This document shows positions 47,603-55,756 of a stretch of DNA of 64,000 nucleotides, piece after piece. Numbering within the stretch: the stretch's first letter is position 1; each line of letters starts with the position of its first letter. The translations under genes were made by a program, and so were the position numbers. This DNA is from Caulobacter sp. BP25 (GTDB lineage: Bacteria > Pseudomonadota > Alphaproteobacteria > Caulobacterales > Caulobacteraceae). Below the pieces are notes generated by a model that was not told where the DNA came from, did not search any database, and saw only the letters and a list, made by a program, of their open reading frames with translations. The stretch lies in assembly GCF_002737755.1 (NCBI RefSeq), contig NZ_PEGH01000009.1, positions 62,001 to 126,000 on the forward strand, given 5' to 3'.

Positions 47603-47983
47603 AATCCGAAGGCCAGGGGGCGGGCCCGGAGCCCGCGCCGATTTCGACGGAGCGCCGAAGCGGGCGGCAGGTCTGCATGATAGTCATCTATTGAAATAGA
47701 AGTCCACAAATCGGAACGGATCAAATTGGACTGGAAGGCTGGGGCGCATTCAATTCGCCATGATTTCTGCCCATGCAACGTTTCTGCGCGTCAGAAGCAA
47801 GTGGAGATCGTTACTGGAATGATTGGCGATGGAGATCAGATCGGAACGGTCTGGGTCAACACAACGCCTGCCAGGCAAGAGCCCGGCCTCGACGATCTGC
47901 AACCGGGGCGGTCAACAGGCGGGGCGGCTTTGTCGCTCGCCGTCCTCAAGCCCCGCACGCCAAGCGGTGGGAGGGTTGAGTGG
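47603..47983. other. Intergenic region upstream of kduI, no gene recognised
   Basis: Contains the kduI promoter region and the palindrome above. From 47700 to 47980 only short frames occur; one reads IGTVWVNTTPARQ, reminiscent of aldehyde dehydrogenases, but with no further similarity. At 47961-47981 GCGGTGGGAGGGTTGAG resembles the IS110-B target with one extra T. Confidence 0.4.
47687..47700. promoter_or_regulatory. Palindrome upstream of kduI (candidate operator)
   Basis: TCTATT-GA-AATAGA is a perfect 6+2+6 palindrome 84 bp upstream of the kduI start in an AT-rich segment. It could be the binding site of the neighbouring IclR/KdgR-like protein; no second copy was found in front of the receptor gene. 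Confidence 0.4.
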
Positions 47984-48307
47984 TCACACCGTCGCCGAAC
48001 GAAGCGCCGCCAGAATGTCATCGGCCGTCCCGCCAGGGTCGGCCAGGGCCCGGGCGTTAGGGAACCGCACGACCCTGTAGCCCAACCGCTTTAGCGTTTC
48101 CGTTCGCTGGTTGTCGTAATCCTAGCGTCCCTCATGCGCCGCGCCGTCCAGCTCGACGATCAGCTTGCCGGCTTCGCAGACGAAGTCCGCGAAGTAGCGA
48201 CTGATCGGGCGCTGTCGCGTGAATTTGAAGCCGCCCAGTCTGCGGTCGCGGACCAGTTTCCAAAGGATCTTCTCGGTTAAGGTCTGGGTCTGATGGCGAG
48301 GGTCACC
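47984..48307 (-). pseudogene. DUF559 endonuclease-like gene with internal stop
   Basis: On the minus strand one frame reads TEKILWKLVRDRRLGGFKFT, RQRPISRYFADFVCEAGKLI, VELDGAAHEGR, stop TAG (48122-48124), then in the same frame DYDNQRTETLKRLGYRVVRF and a normal TGA at 47984. This is the DUF559 (Vsr-like, PD-(D/E)XK) fold with D-F-V and V-E-L-D-G catalytic strands. A single base change (for example CAG to TAG) would explain the stop. No start codon with ribosome-binding site is seen, so the 5' end may be lost too. Confidence 0.72.
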
Positions 48308-48667
48308 GACGGAGCTTCAACCAAAAGAAGCGGGGTTTCTGGCCGACGGCGTTCCACTCACCCTCCCATCCCGACTTGCGTCGTGATGGGCCCCTCCCTC
48401 TCTCCAGAGAGAGGGGTTTCGCGTGGCGCCCCTTCTCCCCGAAGAAGGAGCCATCCTTACATCTCACGGCGAGACGATCGCGGGGCTGAGCGGGTTGCTC
48501 AAGGACGGCGCGCAGCGCCGCCGCGCGGAGGCCGGTCCTTGACCAACCCGCCCGGCCCCGCAGGCTCCAGCCTCCAAGAGATGTAAGGTTTGGTCCGGCC
48601 TCGCGGAGGTCGGTGTCATGACCCCTCTCCCAGCGGGAGAGGGCGGGGCCCGCCGCGAAGCGGTGGG
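48308..48667. repeat. Repeat-filled intergenic region next to IS110 copy B
   Basis: No gene. It contains CTCACC-CT-CCCATCCC (48357-48372, an IS110-B target-like site), CCCCTCCCTCTCTCCAGAGAGAGGGG, the CTTCTCCCCGAAGAAG/GGCGAGACGATCGC unit shared with 24966-25033, inverted CCTTACATCTC/GAGATGTAAGG arms (48453-48463 zone and 48578-48588), and CCCTCTCCCAGCGGGAGAGGG with GCGAAGCGGTGGG running into the IS110. Confidence 0.7.
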
Positions 48668-48677
48668 AGCAACCATG

Positions 48678-49631
48678 TCATTGTGCGGGTCGAGTGCGCC
48701 AGGGGCGTTGCTGACGGAGGATTAGGTTCGCCGCCTCTATGAGCTTTCGCATGATGGCGACAAGGACGAGCTTAGGAGGCTTGCCCCTTGAGCGCAGTCG
48801 TTCGGCGAAGGCCCTGAAGCCTGTATCGACGCGCTTTGCGGCCAGTGCGGCGATGTAGACAAGACGCCTGGGGCGAGAGCGCCCGCCCTGGATGAAGCGC
48901 TGGCCTTTGTGTTGGCCGCTTTCGCTGTCGAACGGCGCAACGCCGAGCAGGGCGGCGGCCTTTCCTGGCTCCAGGGCGCCAAGCTCGGGCATGCGGATCA
49001 GGACGGCGACGGCCACGACCGGCCCAAAGCCCGGCAGGCTTCGCAGCAGCGCCAGACGTTGGGCCAAGTCGGGATGAACCGCCACCAGGGCCAGGATGTC
49101 CTTAAGCAGCCGAGCCTTCAGGTTTTCCAGAGAACGGATCCGAGCCTGATAGCTGCGGATGATGTCCTTCAGCGTCACGTGCTCCAGATAGGTCTTCATC
49201 TGGGCGGCCTGATCGCTCATCTGCTCGTAGGCCGTCAGGCGCTCGGCTAGCTGGCTCAAGCGAGGATCGCTGGCGGCCCTGACCGCGTCGACCTGCGCCG
49301 TCGCCGCAGCGATCAGCGCCGCATCGAGACGGTCGTTCTTAGCCTTCATGCGCTTGAGACGCGCGAACAGCCGAACCTCCAGAGGCTGATGCATCACCAC
49401 CTCTAGACCCGCAAAGCCCATGGCCTCACGCACCGCCCGTTCGTAGCCTCCGGTCGCTTCCAGCCCAACGCGCGTGACGCCGTGCGACTTCAGCCAATCC
49501 AGCAAGCTTCCGATCCCGGCCGGGCTATTGTTGATCACCAACGTCTCGCTCCGGCCATAAAGCGCCACGTCGAGGCGACCCTTCCCCACATCAATCCCGG
49601 CGATGATCGTGTTAAGCTTACACCGTTCCAT
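48678..49631 (-). CDS. IS110-family DEDD/serine recombinase (transposase)
   Basis: 317 aa from ATG 49631; a TTG at 49670 is rejected because it lies in the donor loop of the predicted bridge RNA. N-terminal RuvC-like domain: IIAGIDVGKGRLDVAL (first Asp), VGLEATGGYERAV (Glu) and KAKNDRLDAALIA (two Asp). A helical middle leads to the C-terminal Tnp domain SLPGFGPVVAVAVLIRM, GVAPFDSESGQHKGQRFIQG, with the likely catalytic serine in the SESGQ stretch, and KLIEAANLILRQ. It should recombine the CT cores of element and target with help of the bridge RNA. The gene is intact, unlike in copy A. Confidence 0.92.
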   Translation of the reverse strand: MERCKLNTIIAGIDVGKGRLDVALYGRSETLVINNSPAGIGSLLDWLKSHGVTRVGLEATGGYERAVREAMGFAGLEVVMHQPLEVRLFARLKRMKAKNDRLDAALIAAATAQVDAVRAASDPRLSQLAERLTAYEQMSDQAAQMKTYLEHVTLKDIIRSYQARIRSLENLKARLLKDILALVAVHPDLAQRLALLRSLPGFGPVVAVAVLIRMPELGALEPGKAAALLGVAPFDSESGQHKGQRFIQGGRSRPRRLVYIAALAAKRVDTGFRAFAERLRSRGKPPKLVLVAIMRKLIEAANLILRQQRPWRTRPAQ

Positions 49632-49821
49632 GTCCCGTCCTTGTGCTTGCGGACCCTGTCGTCCCTGCAACCATCCGGGTCTTGAAACGTCGACGAGGGC
49701 CCAGCTCCCACGCAGCCCCTAACGGCTCAGGGTGAAACGGCCTCTCTCCGACCGTCCGCCTGGCGCGCCAACGCCGGGCGGACCTTCCGGACACCCACGC
49801 CTAACATCCCATCGGCAAACA
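49632..49821 (-). ncRNA. Predicted bridge RNA region of IS110 copy B
   Basis: Non-coding left end. Target-binding loop at about 49695-49748 with outer stem GAGAGGCC/GGGCCCTC and inner hairpin AGCC-GTTAGG-GGCT. Left guide UCACCCU (complement of 49729-49735) equals the left flank CTCACC-CT; right guide GUGGGAG (complement of 49705-49711) is complementary to CT-CCCAC of the right flank. The donor loop carries GGAUGGUUGC (complement of 49667-49674), equal to the right end ATGGTTG-C, and CACAAGG (complement of 49639-49645), pairing with CT-TGT of the left end. Confidence 0.78.
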
Positions 49822-49872
49822 AGGGTGAGGGGTTACGAGGTCCGACAGCGTGCCGTTCGAAGTGGGGCGATT

Positions 49873-50949
49873 CTATTCGGCTCGATTATCGAGGTTCTGC
49901 ACGATGAACCGCGCTCTAAAGAGTAGCTCGTCGAACGTCAGTATTTCTGGCGAACGCACGTTCCGTCGATAAAGCTCGAAGCAAGCGATCTTATCGTCAT
50001 GACCTGAAAGCTCCGCCGAATTTCCAACCACAAGGAAGCTGCGTGGCTCAATTGCGTAGGCTAACTCGGCTGTGTCGTTGCCAGCGGCATCTTTCAGAAC
50101 GTCACGGAACCTGCGCCGGGCAAAATCGAAGGTGGTTTTCTGAACCTGGGTGACCGCGTTAGAAACCTCGCTACTCACGCCAAAGCAACCGGGCCGATAC
50201 GGCTCTGCTGTTTGACGTAGCAGCGGCGTGCTGTCCTTCTTGATCTCGACGAATACATACTGGCTGACTTGAGCGCGGGTTCGCATAAGCGCATCTGCGG
50301 TTTTTCCGGGCCGGTCAAATTCGTGTCCGGTGGTCTTTGCCATCAGCGTTTCTGACACCTTGTCCAAACCCACGTAGTGAAGACCGTGTCCGAAAATCCA
50401 GGGATTAGTCTCAAAGAACTCTTGCCAGTCGAGCTCGCTAAGTCCCTGGCCCATTCGGCGTTCAAAATTTTCCAAAACTTTCCGTTTCGATGCCACTGCG
50501 TAGATGTCTTGGTGCAGGTCGGGAGACTCGGCCAACTGAGTTATCACCTCGGCCGCCGCATTCGAGTTGAGAAGGCTTGTAAGTGCTGAGAGGCTCACAT
50601 TCCGCAGAGATATCTTCGTCTTCTGCGCTTCGCTCAGGTCAAGGCTGGAGATAATACTAAGAAAGTCGCGAATTTGAGCTAACTGGAACTTTGTAATCTG
50701 AACGCGGCTCTCTTCGCGCCAGCCATACCTCTTGTGCAGGGTGAGCTTGATAAGGGCGAAAGTGTCGAAATCGGACTTCTCATTCACCCAGAAGGCTTTG
50801 ACCGCGAGCTTGCAGCGGTAGGTGACGTCGAGGACCCCAATAGTTTCCTCGCTCTCGCCACAGATCGTAGCGTAGGAGCCCTTTGATCCCGGATTCACGT
50901 AAAGCTTGTCGGGAAGGTGGTTCGCCAAGTATTCCGCGTCTTCGCTCAT
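49873..50949 (-). CDS. sduA: Shedu-type anti-phage nuclease (DUF4263)
   Basis: 358 aa. The C-terminal half carries the Shedu/DUF4263 pattern: [20 protein letters not shown] (~185-205), [10 protein letters not shown], then the PD-(D/E)XK core [15 protein letters not shown] (E-x-K about residue 240) and [14 protein letters not shown]. The N-terminal ~150 residues form a variable sensor region. Shedu is an established single-gene anti-phage defence system with a nuclease fold. Base composition is visibly lower in GC than the neighbours, indicating transfer. It starts 50 bp from the IS110 end and is 237 bp from rplK, which runs the other way. Confidence 0.78.
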   Translation of the reverse strand: MSEDAEYLANHLPDKLYVNPGSKGSYATICGESEETIGVLDVTYRCKLAVKAFWVNEKSDFDTFALIKLTLHKRYGWREESRVQITKFQLAQIRDFLSIISSLDLSEAQKTKISLRNVSLSALTSLLNSNAAAEVITQLAESPDLHQDIYAVASKRKVLENFERRMGQGLSELDWQEFFETNPWIFGHGLHYVGLDKVSETLMAKTTGHEFDRPGKTADALMRTRAQVSQYVFVEIKKDSTPLLRQTAEPYRPGCFGVSSEVSNAVTQVQKTTFDFARRRFRDVLKDAAGNDTAELAYAIEPRSFLVVGNSAELSGHDDKIACFELYRRNVRSPEILTFDELLFRARFIVQNLDNRAE

Positions 50950-51155
50950 GCCGTGAGCTTAACGCCGTTCTCACAAACTTGGCTACTAAGCCCAAGCCTC
51001 CCCCATCCCCCTAGACTCCGCACCCCCCGCCTGCTAAACGCCCCGCCTCGCTCCCGGACCCCGCGTCCTGGGGCGTGCTTGTCGTTTGGGCTCTGGCTCC
51101 GGCGACACGCTCAAATCCGTGGAAGGGTCGCCAAGCCCGCACCACGGCTCACCAG

Positions 51156-51172
51156 CGAGGGCTTCTGGCCCT
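51156..51172 (+). promoter_or_regulatory. Hairpin in the rplK leader
   Basis: GAGGGC-TTCTG-GCCCTC directly upstream of the ribosome-binding site GAGAGG of rplK. It could hide or expose the site; autoregulation of the L11-L1 operon by L1 is known in other bacteria but acts through an L1-like RNA site that I cannot define here. Confidence 0.4.
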
Positions 51173-51186
51173 CACGAGAGGACACT

Positions 51187-51618
51187 ATGGCTAAAAAGAT
51201 CCTGGGCTATATCAAGCTCCAGGTGAAGGCTGGCTCGGCCACGCCTTCGCCCCCCATCGGCCCGGCTCTGGGTCAGCGCGGCGTCAACATCATGGGCTTC
51301 TGTAAGGAGTTCAACGCGCGCACCGAGAACGTCGAAAAGGGCACCCCCCTGCCGACCGTCATCACGGTCTATCAGGACAAGTCGTTCACCTTCGTCACCA
51401 AGACGCCCCCGGCGACGCACTTCCTGAAGCAAATCACCGGTCTGAAGTCCGGCGCCAAGCTGACGGGTCGTGAGACCGTCGGTGAAGTCACGCGCACGCA
51501 ACTGCGCGAGATCGCCGAAAAGAAGATGAAGGACCTGAACGCCAACGATCTCGAGGCTGCCGCCAAGATCATCGAAGGCTCCGCCAAGGCCATGGGCCTG
51601 AAGATCGTGGAGGCCTAA
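51187..51618 (+). CDS. rplK: 50S ribosomal protein L11
   Basis: 143 aa from ATG 51187, with GAGAGG upstream. The sequence is canonical: [40 protein letters not shown], and the C-terminal rRNA-binding domain ending [14 protein letters not shown]11 binds the GTPase-associated centre of 23S rRNA. rplA begins 4 bp after the stop. Confidence 0.98.
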   Translation: MAKKILGYIKLQVKAGSATPSPPIGPALGQRGVNIMGFCKEFNARTENVEKGTPLPTVITVYQDKSFTFVTKTPPATHFLKQITGLKSGAKLTGRETVGEVTRTQLREIAEKKMKDLNANDLEAAAKIIEGSAKAMGLKIVEA

Positions 51619-51622
51619 GATC

Positions 51623-52312
51623 ATGGCTAAGCAACCCAAGCGCATCAAGGCCTGGACCGGCGACCGCGACGCGGCTCACTCGCTGGAAGCCGCCATCAAG
51701 CTGGTCAAGGAAAACGCCAAGGCCAAGTTCGACGAGTCGATCGAGATCTCGGTCAACCTGGGCGTCGACCCGCGCCACGCCGACCAACAGGTCCGCGGCG
51801 TCGTGAACCTGCCCTCGGGCACCGGCCGTGACGTCCGCGTCGCCGTCTTCGCCAAGGACGCCAAGGCGGCCGAAGCGACCGCGGCGGGCGCCGAGCACGT
51901 CGGCGCCGACGACCTGTACGAAAAGATCGCCGGCGGCTTCATGGACTTCGATCGCGTCATCGCGACCCCGGACATGATGGCCCTGGTCGGTCGCCTCGGT
52001 AAGGTGCTGGGCCCGCGCGGCCTGATGCCGAACCCGAAGGTCGGCACCGTGACCCCGAACGTCGGCCAAGCCGTGAAGGACGCCAAGGGCGGCGCCGTCG
52101 AGTTCCGCGTCGAAAAGGCCGGTATCGTTCACGCCGGCATCGGCAAGGCCTCGTTCACCGAGGACGCCCTGCTGGTCAACGTCAAGGCTCTGATCGAAGC
52201 CCTGAACCGCTCCAAGCCCTCGGGCGCCAAGGGCGTGTTCATCAAGCGCGTTGGTCTGTCCTCGACCATGGGCCCGGGCTTCAAGGTCGACGTCGCGTCG
52301 ATCGGCGCCTAA
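51623..52312 (+). CDS. rplA: 50S ribosomal protein L1
   Basis: 229 aa. Typical L1: [40 protein letters not shown], and C-terminal [21 protein letters not shown]1 forms the mobile L1 stalk of the ribosome and represses the L11-L1 operon in many bacteria. A strong terminator follows, so rplJ is not in the same transcript here. Confidence 0.98.
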   Translation: MAKQPKRIKAWTGDRDAAHSLEAAIKLVKENAKAKFDESIEISVNLGVDPRHADQQVRGVVNLPSGTGRDVRVAVFAKDAKAAEATAAGAEHVGADDLYEKIAGGFMDFDRVIATPDMMALVGRLGKVLGPRGLMPNPKVGTVTPNVGQAVKDAKGGAVEFRVEKAGIVHAGIGKASFTEDALLVNVKALIEALNRSKPSGAKGVFIKRVGLSSTMGPGFKVDVASIGA

Positions 52313-52355
52313 GCCACTTCGTTTTAGTAAGCGTACCCGAGTAAGCGTAACCGAG

Positions 52356-52386
52356 CGGGCGCTGGAGCAATCCAGCGCCCGTTTTG
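52356..52386 (+). terminator. Intrinsic terminator of rplK-rplA
   Basis: Perfect 11-bp stem CGGGCGCTGGA (52356-52366) / TCCAGCGCCCG (52371-52381), GCAA tetraloop, then TTTTGG. A short direct repeat, GTAAGCGTA, occurs twice just upstream (52327 and 52341). Confidence 0.9.
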
Positions 52387-52503
52387 GCGTTTTGGGGGGT
52401 AAGCGCTCATGTTTGTTCTGGGTGGCCCGACCTTCAGCGCCGCGCTCTTTTTTGCTCTAAAGGGGCGGGGACTTTTCCCTGACGGACATCGAGGCCGCCT
52501 GAC

Positions 52504-53715
52504 GTGACCGACGAGCTGATCCTCGACGTCGCCGTGATCGGCGGCGGACCGGCCGGGCTGATGGCCGCCGAGACGGTGGCGAAAGCCGGCAAGTCGGTGG
52601 CCGTGTTCGAGAAGATGCCGACCTTCGGGCGCAAGTTCCTGATGGCCGGGCGCGGTGGGCTGAACCTGACGCATTCCGAGGATTTCGAGCGCTTCGTCCG
52701 CCGCTACGCCGAGCGGTCGGGCGCCCTCTCGCCGATGCTGGAGGCCTTCACGCCAAAGGACCTCGTCGCCTGGGCCGAGGGGCTGGGCGAGGCGACCTAT
52801 GTCGGGGCCAGCGGCCGGGTGTTCCCCAAGGCGATGAAGGCCTCGCCGCTGCTGCGGGCCTGGCTGGCGCGGCTGGAGGGGCTGGGTGTGGCCCTGAAGC
52901 CCCGCTCGACCTGGAAGGGCTGGGACGGGGCGGGCGGCCTGCTGATCGAGGACCCGGACGGCCGCCGCGTGGTGCGGGCTCGCACGACCGTCCTGGCCCT
53001 GGGCGGCGCCAGTTGGCCCAAGCTGGGCTCGGACGGCGCCTGGGTTCCGCTGCTGCGCGTCGGCGGTTGCGAGATCGCGCCGTTCCGCCCGGCTAACTGC
53101 GGCTTCGACATCGCCTGGAGCGATGTGTTCCGCGACCGCTTTGCCGGCGAGCCCCTGAAGAACGTGGCCTTGCGCCTGGGGGCGGCCAAGGCGCGGGGCG
53201 ATGCGATGGTCGCTCGCTATGGCCTCGAAGGCGGGGCGGTCTATGCGCTTGGCGGGGCGGCGCGCGACGCGGCCCTGGCGGGCGGGGCGACCCTGACGCT
53301 CGACCTGCGCCCCGACATCCCGGTCGAAACCCTGGAGCGGCGTCTGCACGCCCCGCGTGGCGGCCAGAGCCTGGCCAACTTCCTGCGCAAGGCGGTCAAG
53401 CTCTCGCCCGTCGAGATCAACCTGCTGCGCGAGGCTTTTGGCCTGGGCTTGCCGTCCGAGCCGGCCGCCCTGGCGGCGGCAATCAAGGCCGCGCCCTTGG
53501 CTGTGACTGGCGTCCAGCCCCTGGACCGCGCCATCTCGGCGGCCGGCGGCGCGCGGTTCGAAAGCCTGGACGGCCTGTCCCTGAAGGGCCGCCCGAACGT
53601 GATCCTGGCCGGCGAGATGCTGGACTGGGAGGCGCCGACCGGCGGCTATCTGCTGCAGGCCTGCTTCGCCACCGGCGTGGCGGCTGGGCGGGCGGCGCTG
53701 GGGCGGCTGGGGTAG
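52504..53715 (+). CDS. BaiN/HI0933-family flavoprotein
   Basis: 403 aa starting with GTG at 52504. N-terminal FAD-binding Rossmann motif VAVIGGGPAGLMAAETVAKAG, then VFEKMPTFGRKFLMAGRGGLNLTH, the family signature (K-x-x-x-S/G-G-G-x-N-x-T). Near the C terminus GEMLDWEAPTGGYLLQACFATG closes the FAD site. Members are NAD(P)/FAD-dependent reductases of uncertain physiological substrate; the BaiN name comes from a bile-acid enzyme that is not relevant here. Confidence 0.88.
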   Translation: MTDELILDVAVIGGGPAGLMAAETVAKAGKSVAVFEKMPTFGRKFLMAGRGGLNLTHSEDFERFVRRYAERSGALSPMLEAFTPKDLVAWAEGLGEATYVGASGRVFPKAMKASPLLRAWLARLEGLGVALKPRSTWKGWDGAGGLLIEDPDGRRVVRARTTVLALGGASWPKLGSDGAWVPLLRVGGCEIAPFRPANCGFDIAWSDVFRDRFAGEPLKNVALRLGAAKARGDAMVARYGLEGGAVYALGGAARDAALAGGATLTLDLRPDIPVETLERRLHAPRGGQSLANFLRKAVKLSPVEINLLREAFGLGLPSEPAALAAAIKAAPLAVTGVQPLDRAISAAGGARFESLDGLSLKGRPNVILAGEMLDWEAPTGGYLLQACFATGVAAGRAALGRLG

Positions 53716-53716
53716 C

Positions 53717-53848
53717 GCCCCCTCCGTCTCGTCGCGTATCCGCGCCGATCCACCTCCCCCGCGAGCGGGGCAGGATGAGGGCGGCTTCCACCTCCCCCGC
53801 AAAGCGGGGGAGGTGGCGCGAGGCGAAGCCTCGTGACGGAGGGGGCGC
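53717..53848. repeat. Palindromic repeat R11
   Basis: GCGCCCCCTCCGTC (53716-53729) and GACGGAGGGGGCGC (53836-53849) form the outer inverted arms; CACCTCCCCCGC hairpins lie inside. It separates two convergent genes. Confidence 0.75.
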
Positions 53849-53855
53849 TGTTCCC

Positions 53856-55202
53856 CTACTTCATCGCCGCCCTAATCCGCGCCGCCATCGCCTCCAGGTC
53901 CTTCGGATCCGCCGGTGCGTTCTCGGCCAGATAGGCGGGCTTGCCGGCGAGGCGGGGGATCACGTGGACGTGCAGGTGCGGCACGCTTTGGCCCACGCCG
54001 TTGTTCTGGATGACTATGAAGCCCTCCAGGCCCAGCGCCTCGACCTCGGCGCGGCCCACGCGCTGGACGACCGCTATCACCTTGGCCAGGTCGGCGGGGT
54101 CCATCTCCAGGATCGTGCGGGCCTTGGAGGTCTTGGAGATCACCAGCACGTGGCCGGGCTCCATCGGCGCGCGGTCCATGAAGGCCAGGACGTCGGCGTC
54201 TTCATAAACCTTGTAGGCCGGCAGCTCGCCCCGGATGATCTTGGCGAAGGGGTTGTTCTCATCATAGGCGGCCGTCAGCGGAATGCGGGCGCCGGCGGGG
54301 GTGATGGTCGGATCAAAGCGCGCCAGCCAGCGCAGGACCTCGCCGGTCAGGGCGATGCGCGAGTCCGAGAAGCTGTGGTCGGTCGGATATTGGGCCTCGA
54401 GCACCGTGTCGGGGTGCGCCTCCCGCGCGGCCTTGGCGAGCGTGGCGGTGACCGCGCCGATGCCGCGCTCGGCGCCGATCATCAGCACAGGCCGCGCGGC
54501 GATGGTCCGCGATAGGGAAACGAGATCCAGCTTGCTCCGGTCGCGGGCGATCTCGGCGATCAGGGCCTGCGCGCTGGTCCCGGCCAGCGGGACGGTGTCG
54601 GGGGCGATCTCCTTGGCCAGGACCTTGGGATCGGTCTTGGCGAAGTAGTCGTCGCCGCCGATGTCCCAGGCGTCGATCAGCAGGGTTCCGGCCACCGCCG
54701 AGGGCCGCGCGGCCGAGACGCTGGCGGCCATGAACCCGCCCATGCTGTGGCCGGCGAGGACGATGCGCTTGGGGTCGATCCGGTACTTGGCGACGTTGGC
54801 AGGGGTAGTCAGAAAGTCGACGGCGGCTTCCGCGTCGGTTCGCGCATGGGCGAAGCTGAAGCTCCCCTGGCTGCCCCACGATCCGCGATAGTTGATCCGC
54901 AGCACGTTCCAGCCGGCCCGGCGCACGGCCTGCATCAGGTCGACATTGGTTTCGTTGCCGGGAAAGCCGTGCAGGAACAGCATGGTCGGATGCGGCCGGT
55001 CGCCCGAGGCCACGTACATCACCGCGTTGACCTTGGCGCCCTGGACGTCGAGCTGGAAGGCGGCGAGGTCGGCCGGATGGGCCTTGTCAGCGGGCGGATC
55101 GGCGACCACGGCGCGGGGCGTCGGCGGGGCCTTCAGCTCGGCGAAGGCGGGCGAGGCGAAGGCCAGGACCAGCGCGGTCAGGGCGGCGAGGGGGCGGTGC
55201 AT
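53856..55202 (-). CDS. Exported alpha/beta hydrolase fused to a HIT domain
   Basis: 448 aa from ATG 55202. Signal peptide MHRPLAALTALVLAFASPAFA. Residues 25-305: alpha/beta hydrolase with FLHGFPGNETN (oxyanion), nucleophile elbow GHSMGG, DAWDIGGDDYF, and final TDHSFSD (catalytic His). From ~residue 318 a complete HIT domain: NPFAKIIRGELPAYKVYEDA, then the triad PHLHVHVIPR. HIT proteins are cytoplasmic nucleotide hydrolases, so an exported copy is odd. The HIT part begins IPLTAAYDEN, where free HIT proteins begin M-x-L; ATT stands where ATG might have been, so the fusion may be recent or an ATT start may make a separate HIT protein. Confidence 0.8.
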   Translation of the reverse strand: MHRPLAALTALVLAFASPAFAELKAPPTPRAVVADPPADKAHPADLAAFQLDVQGAKVNAVMYVASGDRPHPTMLFLHGFPGNETNVDLMQAVRRAGWNVLRINYRGSWGSQGSFSFAHARTDAEAAVDFLTTPANVAKYRIDPKRIVLAGHSMGGFMAASVSAARPSAVAGTLLIDAWDIGGDDYFAKTDPKVLAKEIAPDTVPLAGTSAQALIAEIARDRSKLDLVSLSRTIAARPVLMIGAERGIGAVTATLAKAAREAHPDTVLEAQYPTDHSFSDSRIALTGEVLRWLARFDPTITPAGARIPLTAAYDENNPFAKIIRGELPAYKVYEDADVLAFMDRAPMEPGHVLVISKTSKARTILEMDPADLAKVIAVVQRVGRAEVEALGLEGFIVIQNNGVGQSVPHLHVHVIPRLAGKPAYLAENAPADPKDLEAMAARIRAAMK

Positions 55203-55269
55203 GGATGGGGTCCGGCTGCTTTTGGGCGAACTTAAGCTGTAAGCGGGGACGATGACACGCCCTGTCAGC

Positions 55270-55420
55270 AGCGCCCCCTCCGTCACGCGGCTTCGCCGCG
55301 CGCCACCTCCCCCGTTTGGCTTCGCCGCCCTGCGGGTCACGGGTGAGGAGGATGCGGCTCTCCTCCTGCCCCGCTTGCGGGGGAGGTGGATCGGCGCGAA
55401 GCGACGAGACGGAGGGGGCG
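55270..55420. repeat. Palindromic repeat R12
   Basis: Outer arms AGCGCCCCCTCCGTC and GACGGAGGGGGCG; inner arms CACCTCCCCCG and CTTGCGGGGGAGGTG; an extra GCCCTGCGGGTCACGGGTGA module lies in the middle. Located upstream of the L10 leader. Confidence 0.75.
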
Positions 55421-55439
55421 TTTTCCCGCCCCCTGTTGA

Positions 55440-55756
55440 AATCCCCCGCCGTTTCGTCTATACGGCCCGCCTCTCCGACGGACTCGTCCGCTGGAGAACC
55501 TGTTTGAGAACTACGGGGCGTGGGGTCACCAACGCCGTAACCGAGGAAGAGCCCTTCCTCACCGTCGGGAGACAGGGATAGAGACGCCAAGGTCTCCTGC
55601 TCGTGACGCCTTCTCCGGAAGGCCTGTCCGAGACCGGAGCGCGGCCGACTTTCCTTGGAACAGGCATATGCGACTCGCACGCGGGAGCAATTCCGCATGG
55701 GACCGCATCTGGCTGCCGGAATGGTCCGGCCGCTGCTAACTGAGTAGGAGACCGCA
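55440..55756 (+). promoter_or_regulatory. rplJ-rplL mRNA leader (L10 leader type)
   Basis: About 300 nt of long untranslated, GC-structured sequence precede rplJ. Segments capable of pairing include TCCGGAAGGCCTGTCCG-containing stems (55614-55640) and CCGGAATGGTCCGG (55718-55731) just before the ribosome-binding site TAGGAGA. In many bacteria L10(L12)4 binds such a leader and represses translation. The call rests on position, length and structure; I did not fold it. Confidence 0.5.

Larger units (their letters stand above)
48668..49823 (-). mobile_element. IS110-family element, copy B, full length
   Basis: 1,154 bp counting one core. On the minus strand it reads CT-TGTTTGCC ... CATGGTTG-CT, with the CT core (plus strand AG) at 48668-48669 and 49822-49823. 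Removing it restores GCGGTGGG-AG-GGTGAGGGG, which matches the uninterrupted repeat at 24758-24773. The left end has 190 non-coding nt, the right end only 8 nt after the recombinase stop. Absence of terminal inverted repeats and the duplicated CT core fit IS110. Confidence 0.9.

Noticed and set aside
47783..47920. Short frame with GTVWVN, reminiscent of an aldehyde dehydrogenase remnant
   Set aside because: Only six residues match; no catalytic Cys or further similarity nearby.
49632..49670. Upstream TTG start that would lengthen the IS110 recombinase by 13 residues
   Set aside because: It overlaps the donor-guide sequence conserved in copy A, where the same region is not in frame; the ATG at 49631 gives the family-typical N terminus.
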